DNA from: Paracoccaceae bacterium
Lineage (GTDB): Bacteria; Pseudomonadota; Alphaproteobacteria; Rhodobacterales; Rhodobacteraceae
Direction of reading: 5' to 3'
Length of the DNA: 33,217 bases
Assembly (NCBI GenBank): GCA_026713305.1
Contig: JAPOOS010000052.1
Coordinates: 1-33,217, forward strand
Shown here: one piece after another, positions 1-8,333 of the stretch
How positions within the stretch are numbered: position 1 is the stretch's first letter
Layout: each line of letters begins with the position of its first letter
Translations under genes and position numbers: made by a program
Notes under the pieces: generated by a model
Told to the model about the DNA's origin: nothing
The model's input: only the letters and a program-made list of their open reading frames with translations
Database searches by the model: none

Positions 1-240
1 CCACTTGCGCTCGAGATGCATCAGCGTCGAACTCTTGCCGGCCCCGGGAGCGCCGTAGAGAATGCGCGTCATGCCGCTGAACAAGGGCACTTCGTCCTTG
101 CGCTGCTTCCACAGGTCAAGACAACACTCCTCAATGTCGGCGAGCATGTCCGCACGGCCTGCATAGTAGGGCGGCACGCTGCGGTCCTTGGCACGAATGA
201 ACTGCTTGAGATTCTTGATTTGCTGCGCCGAAAGCGTCAT
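1..240 (-). CDS. P-loop ATPase, N-terminal part (cut by window edge)
   Basis: The first 80 residues of a protein that continues beyond the left edge of the window. The frame is open from an ATG at 240 to base 1. A Walker A motif, GAPGAGKSS, is visible at residues 63-71 after a short helical, charged N-terminus (start MTLSAQQIK). A GGGAG ribosome binding site lies a few bases upstream of the ATG. The motif shows nucleotide binding, most likely as an AAA-type or similar ATPase, but the Walker B and any effector domain lie outside the window, so no function is assigned. The next recognisable element on its upstream side is a dead IS630-type transposase, which suggests an accessory or mobile neighbourhood. 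The gene is real with good confidence; its role is unknown. Confidence 0.75.
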   Translation of the reverse strand, partial: MTLSAQQIKNLKQFIRAKDRSVPPYYAGRADMLADIEECCLDLWKQRKDEVPLFSGMTRILYGAPGAGKSSTLMHLERKW

Positions 241-744
241 GTCGTTTCTCCCGTCCGGGTTTCCTCCTGCCATGTATTGCGATGCTGGACGAAGGCTGTC
301 GCCACGCTGGGCGGCACCTCTTTCAATTGTTGAGAATATAGTTCAACTCGCCTGCATTCAAGATGCTGGGACAACAGACAGCAGTTGGCGTTGCGGAATT
401 GCAGATCGAACCACGCCATTGGCGTTCGGCGCGTCAAGGAACGAAGGCAGAATGGGTGGAACAACGCCGGAACTGAGATTCACTTGCGTGGATTGTGCCG
501 ATGGATGCGCAATGCCATGCCTCCGCCTTGCCCTGCGTAATGCAGTCTCGGACAGGACTGCCATGAAGGCAGCAGCCGGATGGACGGCGCAGACTGTGCA
601 AGCCAAGCAACGGCAGGCAGGCAGGCGCGCAGGGTTGCAACGCACTTGGGATGATCCATCACTCGGCAAGCAACAGCTGGAATTTCGCAGACACTGGTGA
701 AGGCCTTGCCGCCAGCAGTCGATGGAGACCAAAGGAAGGCAAGC
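241..744. other. Intergenic, no gene recognised
   Basis: About 500 bp between the ATPase start and the remains of the IS630 transposase. Open frames here overlap one another on both strands, are rich in Cys, Arg and Pro, and have no recognisable motif or ribosome binding site. It may hold the decayed C-terminal half of the transposase, but I could not match it. Confidence 0.5.
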
Positions 745-1329
745 AGGCTTGCAGTGCGCTTTTGTCGATCGAAACCACGGAATGGTTCGGGCGTGAAGTT
801 GATTGTGGAGATCAAGAGCGTAATCCAAGGTGGCATCAACCTTGGGGATGCACCACATGTCTTTGTGCCATGGCTTGAGCCTGTTCTTGGCAAGCCGCCG
901 CTGCAAGATCACGTGCACGAGGCTCTCGTGGTACACAGACCGAACCGTTTCGTTGCACAGCGGTTCAAGCGTGCAGTGGGCATGATCGGTCGGCGACTTC
1001 GAGCAGACTGTTGCCGCTATCGCTACTCGGAAATCAACATGGACCGGCAGGGTCGCTTCGTCGCAGGCAAGAATTCAGGATGCTCCCGGTAGCGGCGGCT
1101 CGGACCGAGCCCACTCCTGGCTGCCCTCGATGAAACGACGCTTTGTCCATTTGACAGTCGACAGCGGACGGATCACCTGCTTCGCAACCTAGGCGTCGGA
1201 TGCCCCTCGGTCCGCAGCCAGATAGATGGTCTGCGCTCGCTTGATGAGGGACACCCGTTCTTTCCCGCCGGCGGGCACGGCCCTAAAGTCGTCTCGTTCC
1301 GATTGGTGCAATTCCATTCGACAGCGCAT
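745..1329 (-). pseudogene. IS630-family transposase, decayed
   Basis: The translation from an ATG at 1329 follows the IS630-family N-terminus: a helix-turn-helix region (LIKRAQTIYLAADRG, then a segment matching the usual VRRRFVEEG), a linker, and the hallmark stretch LKPWHKDMWCIPKVDA just before the catalytic domain. The frame is broken by an in-frame TAG at 1189-1191 and a TGA at 1075-1077. The segment around the first catalytic Asp (VVSIDKSALQA, Asp codon at 764-766) is only found after a frame change. The rest of the DDE domain, with the second Asp and the final Glu, is not recognisable, and no terminal inverted repeats were identified. It cannot make a working transposase. Family assignment is from remembered motif similarity, not a search. 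Confidence 0.75.
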
Positions 1330-2002
1330 GTCTCTCAAAGGCGCCTCCATTCCTGTGGACACCCTTGTGACTTGGAATGACGCGCCTTGTCATTTCCCAA
1401 AAGCCGGAAATGCCGGAAGACAGGGCCAGTGACCGACCTTCAATCACGTCTGTTTGCAAATCAACTACCATCCACCCGCCGAGCGTTCGCCGCTGTGTTC
1501 TCAATCCTGACAAACTCACGACTCTGAAACTGAATGCCTCACACCGCCAACATCGCCGTGACGAAACACGAGCCTGTTTGGATTTGAATTCGTTGGATGC
1601 TGCAATTGGAGTGACAATTCAATTCCCGAATTGCCCAAGCGAGGCAAGCATGAGCTCCCGATAAACAAGGGCGGAATTGCCCGGACAATGATCGTGAGCG
1701 ATATCCGAAAGGCAACGTGTGTGACCATTTCCCGGTTGTCACATTGAACAACCGGCTGGTTGACCTTCGAAACGCTATGGCACAGTGCCCTTAGGCCTCC
1801 CCGAAACTTCTGAGACGCGCAAATGGGGCCAAGTTTTCAGAGCGGTGGATGTGAGAACGGTGCAGGGCCACACCCTTCGGCGACAAATCCGGATACCATT
1901 GAAACTCGTCGACATCATTGTCGCGCAAGTGAAATGTCATCCAACGACAGAGCGGTCTCGAAGCGATTCTCTGCGCCTGCGAAAGTTGCCTGCTGCCACC
2001 AT
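1330..2002. other. Intergenic, no gene recognised
   Basis: About 670 bp between the IS630 remnant and the end of the ccdA-like gene. Short open frames on both strands lack family motifs and ribosome binding sites. It is probably degenerate DNA. No terminator with a clear T-run was seen downstream of ccdA. Confidence 0.5.
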
Positions 2003-2752
2003 CTACCCCAAGACTGCAAGTGCGGGAAAGGTCTCCAGCAGCCAAAACGCAATTATTGAAAACTGGTTTGTTGCCATCAATGTTCCCACACATATCAACA
2101 AGCCTCCAATGCACTTCTCAATCAACGGCATGTGCGCTCGCATGCGCTCCATGAAGCCCAATGATCGTTGGAAGAACATCGCAACAAGTATGAATGGAAT
2201 TCCCAGCCCGGCAGCGTAAACCGCGAGCAGCAGCGTTCCCTTTGCTATTGAACTTTCCTGGGCAGCCAGCGACAAAATTGCACCCAGCTGTGGCCCGATG
2301 CATGGGACCCAGCCAAACGCAAAGGCCAAGCCAAGCACGAAGGCGCCGCGGACACCATTCCCACGAGCCGTTCCAAAGCGAAGCTCCCGGTCGAGAATTG
2401 GTATGCGGAACAGTCCCAGGAAATGCAGTCCGAAAAGTATGATCACAATTCCCGCAATCCTTCCAAACAGAATTTGGTTTTGCAGAAAAAACGTTCCGAC
2501 CAAGGAGGCAGTGAAGCCAAGGAAAATGAAGACCACCGACAAACCCAGAACAAAGCACACAGCTGAAAGCACAACTGTGCCTTTGTCGTGATCGGCCTGC
2601 TTCAGATTTGTGAAGGAAACCCCGCCAATGTAGGCCAGATAGGGCGGGACAATTGGCAGGACACATGGAGACGCAAAGCTTAGTACGCCTGCCAGCAATG
2701 CAATGAACATTGCCGAAAGGAGGCTCGCGTCAAGAAGTTCAAACCCTGCCAT
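2003..2752 (-). CDS. ccdA: Cytochrome c biogenesis protein CcdA (DsbD-type transmembrane thiol carrier)
   Basis: A 249-residue polytopic inner-membrane protein of the CcdA family, which moves electrons from cytoplasmic thioredoxin across the membrane to periplasmic thiol proteins, typically for haem ligation to c-type cytochromes. The two signature cysteines are present: C30 in FASPCVLPIVPPYL and C151 in FGWVPCIGPQ, each in a hydrophobic helix flanked by prolines. About six hydrophobic segments can be counted. Length is normal for the short CcdA form without the periplasmic domains of DsbD. A GGGGA site stands about 5 bases before the ATG at 2752. No resA/ccmG-like thioredoxin partner lies alongside, and the flanks are non-coding, so it appears to be transcribed alone. 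Confidence in the family is high; the precise acceptor is unknown. Confidence 0.93.
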   Translation of the reverse strand: MAGFELLDASLLSAMFIALLAGVLSFASPCVLPIVPPYLAYIGGVSFTNLKQADHDKGTVVLSAVCFVLGLSVVFIFLGFTASLVGTFFLQNQILFGRIAGIVIILFGLHFLGLFRIPILDRELRFGTARGNGVRGAFVLGLAFAFGWVPCIGPQLGAILSLAAQESSIAKGTLLLAVYAAGLGIPFILVAMFFQRSLGFMERMRAHMPLIEKCIGGLLICVGTLMATNQFSIIAFWLLETFPALAVLG

Positions 2753-3824
2753 AAATTCCCCAGTCGCCGTTTCTCGCCCTGATCAATCGACAAATGTTAG
2801 GATCCTGAAGCTGCACCCGCGGCCTCCATGGAGTTGCGCACCAGCGAGGCGCCAACCCTGTTGGCACACGCTGCAAACGGGCCATTTGACGCCTTCAATG
2901 CCTAGTTGACCGCCCTGCAAATGCCGATCACAGAACGGCTGTGTACATTTCCGAATGCTGCAACAGGATCTGCCTCTGTGGTGCAGAACCAGTTGCACAG
3001 CAATCTACAGCCCGAGCGCCAACTCGATGCCCGATCAAGACAATTGTGGACAGCAGCGGCTTCTGGGCAGTTTGAACAGCCGAAACCGACTTGCAGCCCA
3101 TTCCCCCGAACGACGAACAGCGATTGATTCAATTGGATTGATCAAGTCGATGAAACCATTGTCGCGAAAGCAAGCGAGCAGGCAGCGAAACGAACTCTAG
3201 ACCCGGCTGCCATCAAAATGGAATGAAATTCCTGTTAGTGCACAATCGCCTCAACGGAAGAATTGCAGGACCTCATTCTGAATCCTCCCAATGCCGTTAC
3301 TTGCACTTGAGATTGCAAGACCTGCCGCAGGCATTGGCATTTAGCTGCACATGACATGTCCCAAACCCACAATCGGCATTCAACCCTCAATGTCCCAACA
3401 ATTCCAAGGTTGGATTGAATCGCAGGAAACAAGGTCCTGCTGGACACCAGCGATGATGGAGAAGGCATCGTCGCATCCACTCGGGCGGCAGGTTGACTGC
3501 CGCCTGCACATTGCGCCACATATGGAGAGAAGCCGACTGCGCGGGACAATGAAGATTCCCGGCTTCGAGCCAATGTTTCGAGTGTGCGGCCATTGTGGCA
3601 GTGTGTGCAACAGGAATGGCACTCCTCTTCGAGGCGGTCAAGACATCCATCGTTGCGCCGTCTGCGGCGATGCTTGTTTCAGTGGCTGGACTTGCTTACA
3701 GGTGAAATCGGATTCAGGCTTGTGTTCGGTGACTGGTGAGGGGCTTGAGCGCCGCCATCGCTCGGCCTCCTTTACGATCACGACAATGCAACTTGCTCAA
3801 TTTTTGTGAACCAACGGCTTTGTG
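2753..3824. other. Long intergenic stretch, mostly non-coding
   Basis: About 1 kb between ccdA and the tusA-like gene. Several overlapping open frames occur on both strands, none with a convincing start site or family signature. The longest, 3351-3809 on the plus strand, has a Cys-rich segment but no ribosome binding site and is not called as a gene. Confidence 0.5.
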
Positions 3825-4055
3825 ATGCCCACGACACATCAACTGAATGCAGTCGGGCTGCTTTGTCCGCTTCCCGTACTCAAGATACGCAAACGCATGA
3901 AGAACCTATCGGCAGGGGAACTGTTGCTTGTGCTGGCCGACGACCCGGCTGCAACAATCGACATTCCGCACTATTGCGCCGAACAGGGGCATGAATTCAT
4001 TCAGTGCAGGCCACGAGCAAGCCATCAGGAGTACCTCATTCGGAAGGTTTTGTAG
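3825..4055 (+). CDS. TusA/SirA-like sulfurtransferase (76 aa)
   Basis: A small protein of the TusA/SirA/YeeD fold. The family motif CPLPVLK is present with the reactive cysteine at C14, followed by the usual pattern in which a helix leads to a strand (LLLVLADDPAATIDIPHYCAEQGHEF). TusA relays sulfur as a persulfide for tRNA 2-thiouridine synthesis or for other sulfur acceptors; other members handle molybdenum cofactor or sulfur oxidation, so the acceptor cannot be named here. The length is typical. The start is ATG 3825; a GTG directly in front (3822) is an alternative, and neither has an obvious ribosome binding site. It ends 10 bp before the end of the convergent indolepyruvate oxidoreductase gene. 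No other tus genes are in the window. Confidence 0.88.
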   Translation: MPTTHQLNAVGLLCPLPVLKIRKRMKNLSAGELLLVLADDPAATIDIPHYCAEQGHEFIQCRPRASHQEYLIRKVL

Positions 4056-4065
4056 TCACTCCATC

Positions 4066-7000
4066 CTACGCAGCAATCGATTGTACGCGCTGTCCGGTCT
4101 GATCGGCGGCAATGTCAGCATCCAGCTCACGCAGCAACTCGCCTCTCCTGGCATCCGCTGCCCGGTAGTTTTCCAGCCAGACCACTCCAAACCCTCTTAC
4201 CGACATCGGCAGTTCGGCGAGTTGCATAGCTGCGTCGGACCATTCGCCCACACCTGACTTCAGCACTCTTTCCATATCCTGCTCAAATTGAGCTATGTGC
4301 CTGTTCTGCAACTTTCGCTCGCCGCTGTATCTAAACGGATCGAGTGCAGTGCCTCTAATTCTTCGACAGGCAGCCAAGATCTGGAACACTCGATGAAAAT
4401 GCCCTCCAAACCGTCGCTTTCCAATTCTTCCTTCTGTGTTGGTGCGATTGAGGATGGGCGGAGCAAGATGGTACTCCAGCCTGTAGTTGCCGGTAAACTC
4501 CCTGGCCACTTGATTCTTGGTGGACAGATGCAGCCTGGCAACTTCAAACTCGTCCTTGATCGCAAGCACCTTGTAGTAGGATCTGGCGACCGCGAGTTGC
4601 AGACGAGAATCATCAAATCGCTTCACGAATTCAGCATATCTGTCCGCAAGTCTCTTGTCCTGGTATTGCACCAGGTGATGATATCGATATTCAATCGGGT
4701 TCAGCGCCACTGGTTCAGGCCGACGAGTGAACACCCTCTTGCCCAACTTGGATTCGATTTCGCTGTCGGCCGCTATCCAGCGGCCAATCTCAAAGGCTTT
4801 CAGGTTCTGTTCCGCCTTGACGCCATTCAGTTCAATTGCCTTGCGCAGTGCATGTCCGGAAAGTGGCAGGCCACCCATTTGCCAGACAGCTCCCATCAAC
4901 AGTGCATTGGAGTAGATGGAATCTCCCAGAACCGTCTTTGCAAGCTTCGACGCATTCACGAAACGTGACTTGTCCCCACCTGCTGCCGCTTCAAATCGCT
5001 GACGAAGACGTTCAACGGGGATTGTTGCCTCGATGTCCCGTGTGAAGTCGCCAGTGATGGTTTGCTCGCTGTTTATGACGGAAACCGTACCGCCGGGCGA
5101 GACCGTGTCCAACGTGGCGGCAACGGCAGAAGTAACTATGTCTCCGCCTATCAGGCAATCCGCTTCACCGGCAGCAACTCGAACGGCGGAGATGTCGTCG
5201 GGTTGCCGGGCAATGCGGCAATGGACGGTCACGGCCCCTCCCTTTTGCGCCAGTCCTGCCATTTCGATCATGCCGACGCCCAAGTTGTCAAGATGGGCAG
5301 CCATTGCGAGCACCGCCCCGATCGTAACCACACCCGTGCCACCAATTCCGGTAATCACTATGTTGTGCGTTGCCGCAATTTCCGGCAGGTCAGGTTCAGG
5401 AATTTGTGGAATTTCTATGGGCGACGTAGTGGCCGGCTTCGGCTTGCCTCCCTTGACTGACACAAACGAAGGGCAGAACCCGTCGAGACATCGCAGGTCC
5501 ATGTTGCAACTGGATTGATCGATTGCTCGCTTTCGCCCAAACTCCGTGTCGACAGGTATGATTGAGACACAGTTCGATTGCCGCCCGCAATCCCCACATC
5601 CTTCACAAACATCCTGATTTATGAACACCCGCTCGCTGATTGGTGCAAATGTGCCGCGCCGCCGTCGCCGCCTCTTTTCCGCTGCACAGGTTTGTACGTA
5701 GAGCAGCACTGACACGCCCTGACGCTCACGGAGCTCCAGTTGAACCCGATTGATTTCAGCTCGCTCGAAGCGACGCACTCCCGACGGCACCTTGCCGAAA
5801 TCCAGTCCTTCCTTGGCGTCGTAGACCAAGACTACATCCTCAACCCCCATGGCCTGCACTTCACGTAGAATTCGGTAGGGAGTTAGATCGCCGTCGTTCT
5901 TTTGTCCTCCGGTCATGGCGACGGCATCATTGAACAATATCTTGAAGGTAATGTTGACACCCGCGTGCAAGGCAGCCCGTATGGCCATCAGGCCCGAGTG
6001 ATTGTAGGTACCGTCGCCAATGTTCTGGAATACATGCTCTCTCTTCGAAAAGGGCGCCTCGCCTATCCAGTTGGCGCCTTCGCCGCCCATTTGCGTAAAT
6101 CCCAGGGTGTTTCGATCCATCCACTGGACCATGTAGTGGCAGCCAATTCCGGCATACGCTCGTGAGTCGTCAGGGATCTTTGTGGAAGTGCTGTGCGGGC
6201 AACCGGAGCAAAAGTAGGCCTTGCGATGCAGGATATCGCCGCTGTTGTCGCGACGCTGCAATGCCTCCAGATTTCGAAGCTGATCCTGCAGTCGGGAGGT
6301 CAGGCGATCTTCCCTTTCAAGAACTCCACCTATTCCCAAGGCTATCGCCACCGGGTTCAATTCGTACCTTGTCGTGAACAGCACGTTGCCATCGCCATCG
6401 CGATGACCGAAAACGCGAATCTCTCTCCGCAGGTCGAAGAGCGTGTCACGCACTTGCTGTTCAATGAGCTTTCGCTTTTCCTCCACGACGATTATCAGTT
6501 TCAGTCCTTGGGACCATTCTTGCAAACTGCGGCGGTCGAGCGGCCAGGTCATTGCTATCTTGTAGGTCGATATCCCAAGCCTGACGAGTTCATCCCTGTC
6601 AAGTCCGAGCAGCTCAAGGGCATGCACCACATCCAGCCAGTTCTTTCCAGCTCCAACAATGCCAATTTGCGCGCCGCTCCTCCCATGCATTCGCTTGTCC
6701 AGCGAGTTTGCACGTGCAAAGACTTCTGCCGCACTGGCTCGATAGTCGATGATTCTCGCTTCGCTCTGAAGCGGTGAATCCTGCAGTCTAATGTTCAGAC
6801 CGTCAGGTGGCATGGCAAAATCAGGACGCCGCAACTGTATGCGGTCTATCCGTCCGTCAATTACAGCTGTGGATTCAACGACCTCCTTGACGCATTTCAG
6901 ACCAACCCAGTTTCCGGAAAACCTCCCCATTTCGTAGCCAACCAGTCCATAGTCAATGATTTCCTGGACGCCGGCGGGAGCAAGAATCGGTACGTAGCAG

Positions 7001-7491
7001 TCTATCAGCGTCCACTCCGACTGATGCACCGTGGTCGAGCTCTCGGCCGTATGGTCATCGCCCAGCGCCATGACGACACCGCCATTTGGCGAACAGCCGG
7101 CGAGGTTTGCGTGACGAAGCGCATCGCCTGATCGATCAACGCCCGGTCCCTTTCCGTACCACAGTCCAAAGACTCCGTCGTGCTTGCCCTCCCCTCGCAG
7201 CTCCGCCTGCTGAGCACCCCACAATGCCGTGATCGCCAAGTCTTCGTTGATTGCCGGTTGAAACAGTATGTTCGCATCCGCCAGAAACTGTCCGGCAGAC
7301 TGCATCTGCAAATCGACCGCGCCAAGCGGAGAACCACGGTAGCCGGTTACATATCCGGCTGTGTCAAGCCCGGCAGCCCGGTCTCTTGCCCGCTGAACAA
7401 GCATCAACCTCACGAGGGCCTGAGTGCCGTTCAAGAGCACCTGCGGACAGGACAGGTCAAACCTGTCAGTCAACTTCACTTGGCGAAGCAT
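4066..7491 (-). CDS. Indolepyruvate:ferredoxin oxidoreductase, fused alpha-beta subunits
   Basis: A single 1141-residue chain of the 2-oxoacid:ferredoxin oxidoreductase superfamily, predicted to oxidatively decarboxylate aryl-pyruvates from aromatic amino acid breakdown to aryl-acetyl-CoA with ferredoxin as acceptor. Residues below count from the longer frame beginning at 7557. The N-terminal pyrimidine-binding domain has YRGSPLGAVD near 73-82. The thiamine-diphosphate domain has the CSGCPHSTST motif (C450, C453) and GDGTYNHSG to N543. A ferredoxin-like insert carries C651, C654, C657, C663, C684, C690 and C695. The gamma domain has GIGGTGVVTIG near 737-747, and a conserved C-terminal domain follows. 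I chose ATG 7491 because it places about 10 residues before the conserved core; ATG 7557 would add 22 residues with no family support. Neither start has a strong ribosome binding site. The enzyme is oxygen-sensitive in relatives, yet this one-chain form is common in aerobic proteobacteria. Confidence 0.93.
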   Translation of the reverse strand: MLRQVKLTDRFDLSCPQVLLNGTQALVRLMLVQRARDRAAGLDTAGYVTGYRGSPLGAVDLQMQSAGQFLADANILFQPAINEDLAITALWGAQQAELRGEGKHDGVFGLWYGKGPGVDRSGDALRHANLAGCSPNGGVVMALGDDHTAESSTTVHQSEWTLIDCYVPILAPAGVQEIIDYGLVGYEMGRFSGNWVGLKCVKEVVESTAVIDGRIDRIQLRRPDFAMPPDGLNIRLQDSPLQSEARIIDYRASAAEVFARANSLDKRMHGRSGAQIGIVGAGKNWLDVVHALELLGLDRDELVRLGISTYKIAMTWPLDRRSLQEWSQGLKLIIVVEEKRKLIEQQVRDTLFDLRREIRVFGHRDGDGNVLFTTRYELNPVAIALGIGGVLEREDRLTSRLQDQLRNLEALQRRDNSGDILHRKAYFCSGCPHSTSTKIPDDSRAYAGIGCHYMVQWMDRNTLGFTQMGGEGANWIGEAPFSKREHVFQNIGDGTYNHSGLMAIRAALHAGVNITFKILFNDAVAMTGGQKNDGDLTPYRILREVQAMGVEDVVLVYDAKEGLDFGKVPSGVRRFERAEINRVQLELRERQGVSVLLYVQTCAAEKRRRRRRGTFAPISERVFINQDVCEGCGDCGRQSNCVSIIPVDTEFGRKRAIDQSSCNMDLRCLDGFCPSFVSVKGGKPKPATTSPIEIPQIPEPDLPEIAATHNIVITGIGGTGVVTIGAVLAMAAHLDNLGVGMIEMAGLAQKGGAVTVHCRIARQPDDISAVRVAAGEADCLIGGDIVTSAVAATLDTVSPGGTVSVINSEQTITGDFTRDIEATIPVERLRQRFEAAAGGDKSRFVNASKLAKTVLGDSIYSNALLMGAVWQMGGLPLSGHALRKAIELNGVKAEQNLKAFEIGRWIAADSEIESKLGKRVFTRRPEPVALNPIEYRYHHLVQYQDKRLADRYAEFVKRFDDSRLQLAVARSYYKVLAIKDEFEVARLHLSTKNQVAREFTGNYRLEYHLAPPILNRTNTEGRIGKRRFGGHFHRVFQILAACRRIRGTALDPFRYSGERKLQNRHIAQFEQDMERVLKSGVGEWSDAAMQLAELPMSVRGFGVVWLENYRAADARRGELLRELDADIAADQTGQRVQSIAA

Positions 7492-8333
7492 TGCTTCGCT
7501 GCCGTCGGGTTCCCTGTCGGCGCCAGCACCCTCAAAGGCTTTCGATCTGACGATCATCTGTCAATCTTCACTGTTAGTAGTACCAACTTGTCCAAATCGC
7601 TCATGAAACTCTGTCTCAGCAGCCTTGGAGCCAGGATTGGTCGGATTCGACAAGGTCGGATGCGTCAGGCTCAAATGCCATCCCGAAACAATCGAGTCAT
7701 TCCGCAATGCAGACCATGCAATTTCAGAACCGGCGAATTCCCAAGCACGCCTGCCCTGCACTATCATATCTACACCAAGGTCGAGACAACTGGAAAGGGC
7801 TCGGAAACCATGAATGAACCGGTGAAGCACTGTCGACACATGGCTGCCTGAATCACGCGGCGCTCCAGGCGGTTGGTTCCTCATTGCAGGACATGGCAAG
7901 GGCAGCGCTGTTTTTTGCGCCGTGGTTCCGATGGCTCACGCGGCATGCCTTTCGGGAGTTCGCCATTGATTGAAGAATGGGGATGCCCAGCTCGGCAGTT
8001 TGACTCACGCATGTCGCGGAGTTCTGACTTTGCGACCCTCGGGACGCTTTGGCAAAGCGCGGCTCCCGTCATCGAAGATCAATCCATTCAGGCAAAGGAC
8101 AGGAACGCCACTGGGTCTTCACCCTCTTCCGCCTTGCGTCGGCGTCACCTGGAGGGCCCTCCGCATCAGGAAAAAATGTTTGCTCATTCTTCGATCAAGC
8201 GCATTTGAAGGGGTCTCAGGATTGGAACCAGCGCTGTAGGTCAGCATCCAGGCCCGAGTTCAATGGGATTGAACCCGGCCACGCTTCCTTGATCTTAGGC
8301 AAGCCTTTCCACCGCTCACCTCCGAGTTTCGTA
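7492..8333. other. Intergenic, no gene recognised
   Basis: About 840 bp between the start of the oxidoreductase and the end of lpxB, so it should contain the oxidoreductase promoter. No family motif was recognised in any open frame. A strong hairpin lies at 8251-8280, downstream of lpxB. Confidence 0.5.
8251..8280 (-). terminator. Hairpin downstream of lpxB, possible terminator
   Basis: An inverted repeat about 54 bp past the lpxB stop: GTTCAA (8258-8263), a 5-base loop and TTGAAC (8269-8274) form a perfect 6-bp stem. An outer GGCC/GGCC pair (8251-8254 and 8277-8280) extends it across a small internal loop. There is no T-run on the minus strand, so it is not a classical intrinsic terminator; it could protect the mRNA 3' end or act with Rho. 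Confidence 0.4.

Noticed and set aside
358-936. 192-codon minus-strand open frame
   Set aside because: Only its first 60 residues or so carry the IS630 signature; the rest is Cys/Arg/Pro-rich with no motif. It is treated as part of a decayed transposase, not as a gene.
3193-3206. 14-base string ACTCTAGACCCGGC, present here and again near 10714
   Set aside because: One or two 14-base matches are expected by chance in 33 kb, and similarity does not continue on either side.
7903-7920. GCGCTG followed by six T and GCGC, resembling an intrinsic terminator
   Set aside because: The stem is only a 4-8 base local palindrome and is not placed after any gene on the relevant strand.
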